Made by a program: the position numbers and the translations under genes. 64,000 nt of DNA, taken from the NCBI GenBank assembly GCA_036273515.1, contig DASUHM010000023.1:46574-110573 (forward strand), given 5' to 3'. A model generated the notes under the pieces. The model ran no database searches. It saw only the letters and a list, made by a program, of their open reading frames with translations, and was not told where the DNA came from. Positions 35,942-44,123 of this stretch are shown piece after piece (position 1 is the stretch's first letter; each line of letters opens with the position of its first letter). Origin of the DNA: Gaiellales bacterium. GTDB lineage: Bacteria > Actinomycetota > Thermoleophilia > Gaiellales > JAICJC01.

Positions 35942-36625
35942 CTAATCCTCCACCACGAACTCGAAGAGCCCCCACCCGAAGAGCACGAAAACCGTATCAT
36001 AGAGAGCCAGATATCCCAGCCGTTCAACGGTGTGCAAACCGCTTGTTTGCGGGGGAATCGTTCCCGTCGTCGCGCTCACCGCGCCCAGCACGAGCGGGAT
36101 CGCAAATGGGAGGAACAGGACGGGCAGGAGCACCTCGCGGGCCCGTCCGGCCGACGCCAGCCCGGCCACCAGCGACCCCAGCGCGGCGATGCCGACGTCG
36201 GCGAGCAGCGCCGCCGCGACGAGCACGCCGTAGTCCGGCGCCGGGCCGTCCTGCAGGAAGAAGAGCCAGAAGGCCGGCAGTGCCACCACCTGCACCGCGA
36301 CCAGGAAGACGAACGTCGAGCACGACCGGGCCAGCCAGATCAGGGCGCGGTCGATCGGGGCCGCCAGCAGGCCGTCCCAGATCGCGTGCTCCCGCTCGCG
36401 GGCGAACGTGCGGGCGAGCGCCAGCATGGCGGTGAAGACGATCGCGACCCACAGAAGTCCCGTCGCGGCGCGTGTGCCGCCGGCGGTGCGGCCGCCACCG
36501 AGGCCGAACCGGAAGAGCACGAACGAGGCGACGACGAACGTCACCATCGCGAGCACGACCTCGCTGCCGCGCAACTCGAGCACGAGGTCCTTGCGCACGA
36601 GCGCGATGAACGCGCGCCGGTTCAC
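35942..36625 (-). CDS. ccmB: Haem exporter permease subunit CcmB
   Basis: A 227-residue integral membrane protein with six predicted helices. Family segments are ALVRKDLVLELRG at the N-terminus, EREHAIWDGLLAAPIDR and LLPVLFLPFAIPLVLGAV. With CcmA and CcmC it forms the ABC complex that loads haem for cytochrome c assembly. It overlaps ccmA by ATGA upstream and is separated from ccmC by two bases. Confidence 0.92.
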   Translation of the reverse strand: MNRRAFIALVRKDLVLELRGSEVVLAMVTFVVASFVLFRFGLGGGRTAGGTRAATGLLWVAIVFTAMLALARTFAREREHAIWDGLLAAPIDRALIWLARSCSTFVFLVAVQVVALPAFWLFFLQDGPAPDYGVLVAAALLADVGIAALGSLVAGLASAGRAREVLLPVLFLPFAIPLVLGAVSATTGTIPPQTSGLHTVERLGYLALYDTVFVLFGWGLFEFVVED

Positions 36626-37254
36626 GCCGCCCGCCCCGCCCGGATCGGCACCTCGCTCGTCGCGAGGCCTCCGAACCAGGCCGGCTCGTGGGTGGAGACG
36701 ATCACCGTGCGGCCCGGTTCGGCCAGCACCTCGCGCAGCAGGTCGCGGCCGTCGGCGTCGAGGCCGGCCGTGGGCTCGTCGAGCAGGAGCAGCGAGGGCC
36801 CGTGCAGGCAGGCGCGGGCGAGCGCGAGCCGTTGCGACATCCCGCGCGAGAACTCCGAGACGGGGTCGCGGCCGCGGTCGTCGAGGCCGACCCGGTCGAG
36901 CGCCGGGCCGACCAGGTCGCCGGACACGCCGTACAGGGCGGCGTAGAGCTCGAGGTTCTCGCGGGCCGTCAGCCCGGGGTAGGTCAGCGGCCCGTGGGCG
37001 ACGTAGCCGATCCGCGGCCGCGCCCTGTCCGCGGCCCGGGGCAGCTCGCAGCCGCCCACGCTGACCGAACCCTCGCTCGGCCGGAGCACGGTCGCGAGGA
37101 CGCGCAGGAGCGTCGTCTTGCCGGCGCCGTTCGGCCCGGTCACGAGGACGAACTCGCCCTCGCCAACCTGCAGGTCGACGCCGGCCAGGGCGGCCCGCTC
37201 GCCGAAGCGGCGCACGAGGCCGTCGCAGAGGATGGCAGTCTCAGGCGACGGCAT
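36622..37254 (-). CDS. ccmA: Haem exporter ATP-binding subunit CcmA
   Basis: A 210-residue ABC ATPase with Walker A GPNGAGKTT (about 39-47), signature FSRGMSQRLALARA, Walker B SLLLLDEPTAGLD and the H-loop VSTHEP. Length and residues match CcmA. It starts 14 bases inside the end of ubiA and overlaps ccmB by four bases. CcmEFGH are not in the window, so cytochrome c maturation genes continue elsewhere. Confidence 0.93.
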   Translation of the reverse strand: MPSPETAILCDGLVRRFGERAALAGVDLQVGEGEFVLVTGPNGAGKTTLLRVLATVLRPSEGSVSVGGCELPRAADRARPRIGYVAHGPLTYPGLTARENLELYAALYGVSGDLVGPALDRVGLDDRGRDPVSEFSRGMSQRLALARACLHGPSLLLLDEPTAGLDADGRDLLREVLAEPGRTVIVSTHEPAWFGGLATSEVPIRAGRAA

Positions 37255-38101
37255 CGGCCAGCACCCCGGCCAGGAAGACGAGCGCGATCACGCCGTTCAT
37301 GGTCAGGAATGCCATGTCGACCCGGGAGAGGTCGTCCGCGCTCACGATCGAGTTCTCGTAGGCGAGGAGGGCGGCCACCACCGCGACGCCGAGGTAGTAG
37401 AGCGGCCCCAGGCCGAGCGCGATCCCGAGCCACACGAGCAGGAGCACGGACAGGAGGTGGAACACGCGGGTGATGCGAAGCGCAGTCGCGATGCCGAAGC
37501 GGCGCGGGATCGAGTGCAGGCCCTGCGCGCGGTCGATGTCGAGATCCATGGTCGCGTAGATGATGTCGAAGCCGCCGATCCACAGGGCGACCGCGCCGCC
37601 GAGCAGGAACGAGGTCGGGTCGACGTGGTTCGTCACCGCCACCCAGCCGCCCACCGGCGCCAGCCCGTCGACGACGCCCAGGAACGGGTGGCACAGCCAG
37701 GTGAACCGCTTCAGGTACGGGTAGATCACGAATCCGGCGACCGGGATCGGCCACAGCCAGCGTGTGATCGGCGCGAGTTGCCAGACGGCGACGAGAAACA
37801 CGATCAGCGAGGCGGCGGCAAAGGCGACCACGTTGCTGCGCGTGAGCAGCCCCGCGGGGATCTCGCGCCGAGCGGTGCGCGGGTTGCGGGCGTCGATCGC
37901 GGCGTCGATGAGCCGGTTCAGGGCCATCGCAAGGCTGCGGGCACCCACCATCGCGACGGTGATCCACAGGAGCTGGGTCGCCGACGGCACTTCGCCCAGC
38001 GCCAGGATCGCCCCCGTGTAGGCGTACGGGAGCGCGAACACCGTGTGCTCGAGCTTCACGAGGCTGACGAAGCGGCGGGCGTAGACGGCGGTCGCGCTCA
38101 A
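37241..38101 (-). CDS. UbiA-family prenyltransferase (MqnP/4-hydroxybenzoate type)
   Basis: A 286-residue membrane prenyltransferase. The first Asp-rich motif is NRLIDAAIDARNPRT (62-76) and the second is DIIYATMDLDIDRAQGLHSI (about 180-199), both the Mg-diphosphate sites. Eight to nine helices follow. The pattern matches the 4-hydroxybenzoate or futalosine-pathway (MqnP) enzymes, which attach a polyprenyl chain to the quinone ring precursor. Actinobacterial context and lack of ubiquinone make menaquinone synthesis more likely, which is inference. ATGA overlap with mogA upstream. Confidence 0.87.
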   Translation of the reverse strand: MSATAVYARRFVSLVKLEHTVFALPYAYTGAILALGEVPSATQLLWITVAMVGARSLAMALNRLIDAAIDARNPRTARREIPAGLLTRSNVVAFAAASLIVFLVAVWQLAPITRWLWPIPVAGFVIYPYLKRFTWLCHPFLGVVDGLAPVGGWVAVTNHVDPTSFLLGGAVALWIGGFDIIYATMDLDIDRAQGLHSIPRRFGIATALRITRVFHLLSVLLLVWLGIALGLGPLYYLGVAVVAALLAYENSIVSADDLSRVDMAFLTMNGVIALVFLAGVLADAVA

Positions 38102-38571
38102 TGCGCTGTGGGCTGGTCGAGCAGGAGCCGCAGCCCGTGGTCGAGGGCGGGAGCGATGGCGTCGAAGAGCTCGCCGCAGGCCTTCGGGCTGCCGGGCAGG
38201 TTCACGATCAGGGCGGAGCCGCAGATGCCGCTCCTGCCGCGCGACAGCATGCCGTGGGGCGAGATCGCCGTCGAGACGGCGCGCATGTGCTCGTCGAGGC
38301 CCGGCGTCGGCCGCTCGATCACGCCCTCCGTGGCCTCGGGCGTCACGTCACGCGGGGCGAAGCCGGTGCCGCCGGTCGTGAGGACGAGGTCGGCGACGCC
38401 GGCCAGGTGGAGAAGCGCGTCGGCGATGTCGCCCCGGTCGTCCGGGACGATGCCGTGTCCCGTGATCTCGAAGCCGGCGCCGCGAAGGCGCTCCTCGAGC
38501 ACCGCTCCGCTCGTGTCCTCGCGAGTGCCGGCGACGACGCCGTCGGAGACGGTCAGCACCGCCGCCCTCAC
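38098..38571 (-). CDS. mog: Molybdopterin adenylyltransferase (MogA/MoaB family)
   Basis: A 157-residue protein with the MPT-binding motifs TTGGTGFAPRDVTPEAT and SRGRSGICGSALIVNLPGSPKA. It activates molybdopterin with AMP before metal insertion. The GTG start at 38571 overlaps the moaC stop (GTGA), and its own stop overlaps ubiA by four bases. MoeA, the next enzyme, is encoded separately at 47561-48772. Confidence 0.92.
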   Translation of the reverse strand: MRAAVLTVSDGVVAGTREDTSGAVLEERLRGAGFEITGHGIVPDDRGDIADALLHLAGVADLVLTTGGTGFAPRDVTPEATEGVIERPTPGLDEHMRAVSTAISPHGMLSRGRSGICGSALIVNLPGSPKACGELFDAIAPALDHGLRLLLDQPTAH

Positions 38572-39017
38572 GGCTCGGCCCGCCGCCAGTGCCCGCTCTT
38601 GCCGCCCGACTTCTCCACCAGCTGCGCGTCCCTGATCGAGATGGCCGGGTCAAGCCCCTTGGTCATGTCGTAGACGGTCAGGGCGGCGGCGACCGCGGCC
38701 GTCAGCGCCTCCATCTCGACGCCGGTCTGGGCGGTCGTCTCGGCCGCGGCGACGATGGCGACGCCGCCGTCGGCCAGCTCCGGCGTCACCTCCACCATGG
38801 TCAGCGGCAGGGGATGGCACAGCGGCACGATGTCCGGGGTGTGCTTGGCGGCCATGATGCCGGCGATCCGGGCGGCGGCGAGGACGTCGCCCTTGGGCAG
38901 CGTCCCCGAGGCGATCCGCTCGCGGACGTGCTCCGGCATCGCGACGTGGGCGTGGGCCACGGCCCGGCGCCGCGTCGCCGGCTTGTCGCCGACGTCGATC
39001 ATGCGGATCTCGCCCAT
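38568..39017 (-). CDS. moaC: Cyclic pyranopterin monophosphate synthase MoaC
   Basis: A 149-residue protein with MIDVGDKPATRRRAVA, KGDVLAAARIAGIMAAK, the active-site PLCHPLPLTMVEV segment and GVEMEALTAAVAAALTVYDM. It converts the cyclic intermediate made by MoaA into cPMP, the first molybdenum cofactor precursor. It is the first gene of the ten-gene leftward operon. The palindromic pair at 39051-39081 lies on its upstream side. Confidence 0.95.
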   Translation of the reverse strand: MGEIRMIDVGDKPATRRRAVAHAHVAMPEHVRERIASGTLPKGDVLAAARIAGIMAAKHTPDIVPLCHPLPLTMVEVTPELADGGVAIVAAAETTAQTGVEMEALTAAVAAALTVYDMTKGLDPAISIRDAQLVEKSGGKSGHWRRAEP

Positions 39018-39050
39018 GCGGGCGGAAGTCTACGGACTGGGAAGGCGGAA

Positions 39051-39081
39051 GGGGCCTGGCCCCATCATGGGGCCTGGCCCC
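39051..39081. repeat. Paired GGGGCCTGGCCCC palindromes
   Basis: Two 13-base palindromes at 39051-39063 and 39069-39081, 18 bases apart. They lie between the arginase-fold gene stop (39085) and the moaC start (39017), both leftward. They may end the trehalose-side transcript before the moaC operon begins. Confidence 0.75.
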
Positions 39082-39084
39082 GCC

Positions 39085-39864
39085 TCAGCTGCGCAGGAAC
39101 GGCCGCAGGGCGCGGGCGTAGGCGCGGGCGCCGCGGCCGTCCGGGTCGCGGCGGGGGTTGCCGCAGCACACGCTCACGCCGACCACGCGGCCGGTGGCGG
39201 CGAGCGCGGCCATCTCGGCGTCGAGCCGCTCACCGCTCCAGCCGCCGGGGGCGGGGAAGTCGACGCCGGGGGCGTCGGCCGGGTCGAGCACGTCGCCGTC
39301 GAGGTGGAGGTGGATCGGGGCGTCGTCCGGCAGACCGGCCAGCGCAGCGGCCACGTCGTCTGCGACGACGAGCTGCGAGCGCTCGATCGCGGCCCGCTCG
39401 CCCGGGTCGAGGTCGCGGGCGCCGACGAGCGCGGCCCGCGCCTCCGGCAGGGCCGGGTCGAGCCCGGCCGCCCGGCGCAGGCGGTCGTGGCACCAGCCCA
39501 GGAGCACCGCAAAGGGCATCCCGCCCAAGAAGCCGCTCGGTGACGTCTCGGGCGTGTTCAGGTCGCCGTGCGCGTCCACCCAGACGAGCACGAGATCGGG
39601 ATTGGCCTCCCGAAGGCCGGCCGTGACCGCCGGGGTGAGCGTGCACTCGCCGAGCAGGACAAGCGGGTTTTGCCCGGCGCCGGCGACCGCGGACTGGATG
39701 TCGCCGAGGCCGGCGGCGAGCGCGTCCTCGGGCGGCGCCTCCATGTCGAGCTCGACCTTCGTGACGCCGTCGGCGCCGAGAGCGGCGGCCACGGCCGGCG
39801 GCCCCTCCTCCATGCCGGCGCCGTGGAACCGGCTGCACCACGGCACCTGGACGACGGCGCTCAC
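39085..39864 (-). CDS. Arginase-fold (ureohydrolase superfamily) protein with altered metal site
   Basis: A 259-residue ureohydrolase-fold protein. DAHGDLNTPETSPSG (97-111) and LDGDVLDPADAP (188-199) carry the Asp and His ligands. The GGDHS motif that supplies a manganese His is replaced by LGECT (71-75). Such a change may shift metal content or substrate, or abolish catalysis. It overlaps otsA by four bases (ATGA), an unexpected partner. The gene is clearly separate from the standard arginase at 14882-15802. Formiminoglutamase or agmatinase relatives are alternatives; the reaction is unassigned. Confidence 0.8.
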   Translation of the reverse strand: MSAVVQVPWCSRFHGAGMEEGPPAVAAALGADGVTKVELDMEAPPEDALAAGLGDIQSAVAGAGQNPLVLLGECTLTPAVTAGLREANPDLVLVWVDAHGDLNTPETSPSGFLGGMPFAVLLGWCHDRLRRAAGLDPALPEARAALVGARDLDPGERAAIERSQLVVADDVAAALAGLPDDAPIHLHLDGDVLDPADAPGVDFPAPGGWSGERLDAEMAALAATGRVVGVSVCCGNPRRDPDGRGARAYARALRPFLRS

Positions 39865-41318
39865 CGCTCGACGGCCTCCGGCCGGGCGCGGGCGAGGTCG
39901 TCCATCAGCGAGTCGACCCAGCGGGCGATGTCATTCTCGCGCACCTGTGCCCGCAGGCCTTCGATGCGGCGGCGGCGCTCGTCGGCGGGCATGACGAGGG
40001 CCGTGTGGATCGCGTCCGCCTGCTCCTGCAGGTCGAACGGGTTCACGGTCAGCGCGTACTCGCCCAGCTCCGGGTGAGCGCCGGCGTTCTCGGACAGGAT
40101 CAGCACCCCGTCGCGGTCGTTCACGAGCGGCGCCTCCTTGGCGATCAGGTTCATGCCGTCGAAGATCGCGTTCACGAGCAGCACGTCGTACTCCGCGTAG
40201 CCCGCGACCGCCTCCGGGAAGTTGTCCGAGATGCGCAGGTCGACCGCCTGCCAGTCGTTCGTCGTGTAGAAGCGGTCGTTGACCGTCCGGGCCGCCCGCT
40301 GGATGGCGCCCATGTACTCGGTGTACTCGGGGATGTCCTGCCGCGACGGATCGAGCTTGGCGAGCAGGGTCACGCGGCCCTCCCACTCGGGGTGGTCGGA
40401 GAGGAAGAGCTCGAACGCCTGCATGCCGCGGACGACGTTCTTGGACGGGTCGGTGCGATCGACGCGGAGCACGACCTTCTCGGGCCGCCACTCCTTGAGC
40501 GCCTCGCGCTCCGCCTGCACCGCCTCGCTCGCCGCCAGCCGGTCGAACTCCTCGGGATCGACCGAGATCGGCCGGCTCACCACCCGCACCTTCCGGCCGC
40601 GGAAATGCACCGTCGCCGCCTCGGCGTCGACCTTCGCGTCGGTGAAATGCGCCACCGAGGCCAGGAAGTTGCGGACATAGCGGGGGGTGTGCAGGCCGAT
40701 CACGTCGCAGGCGAGCATCGACTCGTGGATCGTGGTGCGGATGTCGGGCGGAAGCACGCGCCAGTAGTCCGGCATCGGCCAGGGGATGTGCGAGAAGTGT
40801 TGGATGACGGCGTCCGGCACGCGCTCGCGGATGGACGCCGGCGCGACGAACAGGTGATAGTCCTGGAGCAGCACCGGCGGCAGGTCGCCCTCGGCCGCTT
40901 CGAGCTCGGCCACGACGGCGTCGGCGAACCGCTGGTTCACGGGCACGTAGCCGGCGTCCCAGGCCAGGCGCACGTTGCGGTCGACCGACGGCTCCGTGGC
41001 GAGGCCCCACAGGTAGTGGTGGATGAACCACAGCACCGGGTTCGCGAAGACGTTGTAGTAGCGGTCGTACTCCTCGCGGTCGTGCACGACCAGGCGCACG
41101 GTCAGGTCGCCGTCGCGATAGGGCCCCTCCTCGGCCACCTCGGCGTCCACGTCCGAGAGCGCGCTCGCGATCCACGTCACCGGCCGCACCGCCGCCAGGC
41201 CGCTGAGGGCGGTGACGAGCCCGCCGCCCCCGCGCACCGCCTCGATCTGGCCGTCGGGCCCGCGCGAGAAGCGGCACGGCCCGCGGTTCGAGACGATCAG
41301 CAGCGGCTGGCCGGCCAT
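39861..41318 (-). CDS. otsA: Trehalose-6-phosphate synthase (GT20)
   Basis: A 485-residue GT20 glycosyltransferase. Visible family segments are LLIVSNRGP with the GGGGLVTAL loop, VLLQDYHLFVAP, HFSHIPWP, DVIGLHTPRYVRNFL, RVDRTDPSKN and LILSENAGAHPEL. It transfers glucose to glucose-6-phosphate (or, in related enzymes, glycerol-3-phosphate to make glucosylglycerol phosphate). No OtsB phosphatase gene follows. It lies between treT upstream (with a palindromic element in the gap) and the arginase-fold gene. Confidence 0.9.
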   Translation of the reverse strand: MAGQPLLIVSNRGPCRFSRGPDGQIEAVRGGGGLVTALSGLAAVRPVTWIASALSDVDAEVAEEGPYRDGDLTVRLVVHDREEYDRYYNVFANPVLWFIHHYLWGLATEPSVDRNVRLAWDAGYVPVNQRFADAVVAELEAAEGDLPPVLLQDYHLFVAPASIRERVPDAVIQHFSHIPWPMPDYWRVLPPDIRTTIHESMLACDVIGLHTPRYVRNFLASVAHFTDAKVDAEAATVHFRGRKVRVVSRPISVDPEEFDRLAASEAVQAEREALKEWRPEKVVLRVDRTDPSKNVVRGMQAFELFLSDHPEWEGRVTLLAKLDPSRQDIPEYTEYMGAIQRAARTVNDRFYTTNDWQAVDLRISDNFPEAVAGYAEYDVLLVNAIFDGMNLIAKEAPLVNDRDGVLILSENAGAHPELGEYALTVNPFDLQEQADAIHTALVMPADERRRRIEGLRAQVRENDIARWVDSLMDDLARARPEAVER

Positions 41319-41346
41319 GCCCGCACCCTAGCGCCCCGGATCAAAT

Positions 41347-41411
41347 CGGGGTCAGACCCCGAACGTCGGACGTGACACTTCCGCTGCAGTTCCGTTCGGG
41401 GTCTGACCCCG
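41347..41411. repeat. 63-bp double-palindrome element, copy 3
   Basis: GGGGTCAGACCCC at 41348-41360 and GGGGTCTGACCCC at 41398-41410, 50 bases apart. Read on the minus strand, the 37-base core begins GAACGGAACTGCAGCGG and ends GTCCGACGTTC, matching the others. It lies between the treT stop (41413) and otsA start (41318). Confidence 0.92.
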
Positions 41412-41412
41412 A

Positions 41413-42687
41413 TCAGCCGGAGATGATCTCGAGCTCGGCCTGGTCGCCGTCGCCGGCCATGCGGTGCATCAGCGCGAGCCAGTCGCGTAGCAGCCGCGGC
41501 GTCAGGAAGCGGCGGCGGACGTGCTCCTTGGCCCGGCGGGTCATCTCGCGGGTCGAGCCGGGATCGGCGAGGATCTGGAGCACCCGCTCGGCGCACTCCT
41601 CGGCCGACGAGACCAGGTAGCCGGTCTGCCCGTCGTCGATCTGGGCAACGATGCCGCCGACGTTTCCGCCGATCGTCGGCCGCGCCTTCCACAGCGCCTC
41701 CGAGACGGTCAGGCCGAAGCCCTCCCGGATCGACTTCTGGATGCACACTTCGGCGTACACCTGGAACGCGTTCACCTCGACGGCGCCCACGTTGTTCAGG
41801 TTCGAGAACATGTAGATGTCCGGATCCTCCTCGCAGTAGTCGCGAGTGGTGTTCCAGAACTCCCAGCCCTCGGGGTCGTCGTGCGCCATCGAGCCGACCA
41901 GCGCCAGCTGGACGTCGCGGTGGGTCTCCTTGACGATCCGGTAGGCGTCGATCACGCCCATCGGGTCCTTCCACGGGTCGAAGCGCGACACCTGGAGCAG
42001 CAGCGGCCGGCTGACGTCGATGCCGAACTGGTCGACGATGTAGGCCGCGTCGTCGCTCGAGAGGGCCATGTTCTTCGGCGCCAGCGGGTCGATCGCAGGC
42101 GGCCAGATGACGGCCTCGGCCAGCCCGGCGCCGCGGGGCACGTAGGCCGGCATGTGGAAGATACAGGCGTCGTAGGCGGCCAGGCGCGGCGAGATGAACT
42201 CGAGCACCTCCGGGTTCGGCGTCGAGAGGTCGATGTGGCAGCGCCACACCCAGCGCGGCTTGGTCGTCTCGACGTACTCGCGCATCGCCAGCGGCTGCGG
42301 GTCGTGGACGACGATCACATCCCACTCGTCGGCGTCGGTGAGGGCGTCGGCGTTCAGCTTGTTGTACCCCTCGAAGATCGCCTTCTGGTGGTCGGTGATC
42401 CCCTTCTCGTCGCCCTGGAGGGCGTTGTGCATCGTCTTCGTGACGTCGTAGAACTCGTCGCGGCCGTCGATCACGCGCCATTCTGCGTCGAGGCCGGCGT
42501 CGATCATGAGCGGGATGAGCGTGTAGTTGATCTCGGCCACGCCCCCGCCGAACGCCGTGGCCGACAGGTGCAGGATGCGCTTGCCCTGCAAGGAATCGGC
42601 GAGGCGCTTGATCTCCTCGGCGAGCGTCCGCCCGATCAGCGAGTTGTAGTCGGCGAGCGACTTGTGCCCAACGTTGACCCTCTGCAT
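41413..42687 (-). CDS. treT: Trehalose glycosyltransferring synthase TreT (GT4)
   Basis: A 424-residue GT4 enzyme. The opening NVGHKSLADYNSLIG, HLSATAFGGGVAEINYTLIP, DEFYDVTKTMHNALQG, VWRCHIDLSTPNP, QVSRFDPWKDPMGVIDAY and KSIREGFGLTVSEALWKARP are typical of TreT, known from Thermococcales, Thermotogales and Rubrobacter. It makes trehalose directly from NDP-glucose and glucose. The ATG at 42687 has the family N-terminus. The gene is leftward, 22 bases downstream of the histidine kinase stop. Confidence 0.9.
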   Translation of the reverse strand: MQRVNVGHKSLADYNSLIGRTLAEEIKRLADSLQGKRILHLSATAFGGGVAEINYTLIPLMIDAGLDAEWRVIDGRDEFYDVTKTMHNALQGDEKGITDHQKAIFEGYNKLNADALTDADEWDVIVVHDPQPLAMREYVETTKPRWVWRCHIDLSTPNPEVLEFISPRLAAYDACIFHMPAYVPRGAGLAEAVIWPPAIDPLAPKNMALSSDDAAYIVDQFGIDVSRPLLLQVSRFDPWKDPMGVIDAYRIVKETHRDVQLALVGSMAHDDPEGWEFWNTTRDYCEEDPDIYMFSNLNNVGAVEVNAFQVYAEVCIQKSIREGFGLTVSEALWKARPTIGGNVGGIVAQIDDGQTGYLVSSAEECAERVLQILADPGSTREMTRRAKEHVRRRFLTPRLLRDWLALMHRMAGDGDQAELEIISG

Positions 42688-42709
42688 GCCGCGCGAAAAC
42701 TTAGCAACA

Positions 42710-44116
42710 TCACCGGTCGCGGCCCAAACCATCGGCCGGGAGCCGCAGCGCGAAGCTCGAGCCGTCGTCCCCCGACGAGACCGCGATCTCGCCTCCCATG
42801 CGCTGCGCCAGCTCGCCCGCGATGGCCAGGCCGAGGCCGCTGCCGGAGGCGTTGCCCTGCGGCCCGCGCCAGAAGCGCTCGAACAGGTGCCGCTGCGAGT
42901 CGGCGTCGATTCCGGGCCCGTCGTCGGAGACGGTGAGGCTGACATGGCCGTCGTCGGCGCCGACCGCGACGCGCACCTGGGTGCCCTCCGGGTTGTGGCG
43001 CACGGCGTTGTCGACCAGCACCCGGCCGATCTGCTGCACGCGCTGCTCGTCGCCGATCCCGTGAGGCAGGCCGCGCGGCGGCCGCGCCAGCACGACCCGG
43101 CTGCCGTGGCGGGCGGCCAGGCCGCGGAACTCGCGCACGAGGCCGCGGGCGGCGGCGGCCAGGTCGACGGGCTCGCTGCCGACCTCGACCGCGCCGGAGT
43201 CGAGCCGGGACAGGTCGAGCAGGTCGGTCGCAAGCTTCGTCAGCCGCGACACCTGCTCGCGCATCGTGAGGACGAACTCCTCGCGGGTGGCCGGATCGAG
43301 ATCCTCCTCCGCCATGAGCTCGAGGAACCCGCCGAGCGAGAAGAGCGGCGTGCGCAGCTCGTGCGAGGCGTTGGCGATGAAGTCCTTCCGGGCACGGTCG
43401 ACCTGGGCCAGCCGCTCCTGCATCATGTCGAACGAGCGGGACAGACGGCCGAGCTCGTCGGGGCTGTCGTCGCCGATCGGCTGGTCGAAGCGGCCGGCGG
43501 CGATGCGGCTCGACGCCGCCTCGAGCTTCCCCAGCCGGCGCGACACCGCCAGCGCAAGGCCCCAGCCCACGATCGTCGCGACGGTCAGCGCGAGCGCTGT
43601 CGCGATCAGGATCCGCCGCTCGACCAGCGTTGCCGCCGTGTTCACGTCGCCCACCCCCTGCGAGAGCAGGACGACCCCCTCATTGCCCTTCTTGGCGCTG
43701 TTCATCGGAAACGCGACCACGACACCGCCACCGCGGGTGCGGCCCTGCCCGATCCCACCGTGCAGAGCCGTGCGGACGATGCGGCTGCCCCGCGCCAGGA
43801 CGGGCGCCGGCCCGCCACGCACGGGCCCGAGCTTCCCCGACAGCGGATCGCGGTAATAGCCGCTGCCGGTGCCGTTGGCGAGGTGGGCTGCATGCTGGAT
43901 CGCGCGGCGCACGTGCTTCCCCTTGTAGAAGGCAGCCTTCAGTCCGGGCGCATTCTGCTGGCCGTGCGCGATCACCACGAGGTGCGCCTGGCGATCGGCG
44001 ATCAGGTTCTGGCGCAGGCTGGGGACGACGTAGAGGAACACGACGCCCATCGCGCACGCGACCACCCCGGTGAGCACCACCACCAGCCGGAACCGCAGCG
44101 AGCGGGCGAAGTTCAT
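42710..44116 (-). CDS. Sensor histidine kinase (OmpR-partner type)
   Basis: A 468-residue membrane sensor. Helix 1 is at about 10-33, an extracytoplasmic domain at 35-165, helix 2 at 168-191, and a HAMP domain at 190-245. The phospho-acceptor H252 is in NASHELRTPL. The ATPase domain has LVDNAVRHNPEG, DDGPGID, FERFWRG and SGSGLGLAIAG. The input signal is unknown. It follows the response regulator gene with 7 bases between, and together they form a two-component system. Confidence 0.94.
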   Translation of the reverse strand: MNFARSLRFRLVVVLTGVVACAMGVVFLYVVPSLRQNLIADRQAHLVVIAHGQQNAPGLKAAFYKGKHVRRAIQHAAHLANGTGSGYYRDPLSGKLGPVRGGPAPVLARGSRIVRTALHGGIGQGRTRGGGVVVAFPMNSAKKGNEGVVLLSQGVGDVNTAATLVERRILIATALALTVATIVGWGLALAVSRRLGKLEAASSRIAAGRFDQPIGDDSPDELGRLSRSFDMMQERLAQVDRARKDFIANASHELRTPLFSLGGFLELMAEEDLDPATREEFVLTMREQVSRLTKLATDLLDLSRLDSGAVEVGSEPVDLAAAARGLVREFRGLAARHGSRVVLARPPRGLPHGIGDEQRVQQIGRVLVDNAVRHNPEGTQVRVAVGADDGHVSLTVSDDGPGIDADSQRHLFERFWRGPQGNASGSGLGLAIAGELAQRMGGEIAVSSGDDGSSFALRLPADGLGRDR

Positions 44117-44123
44117 GGCCGCG

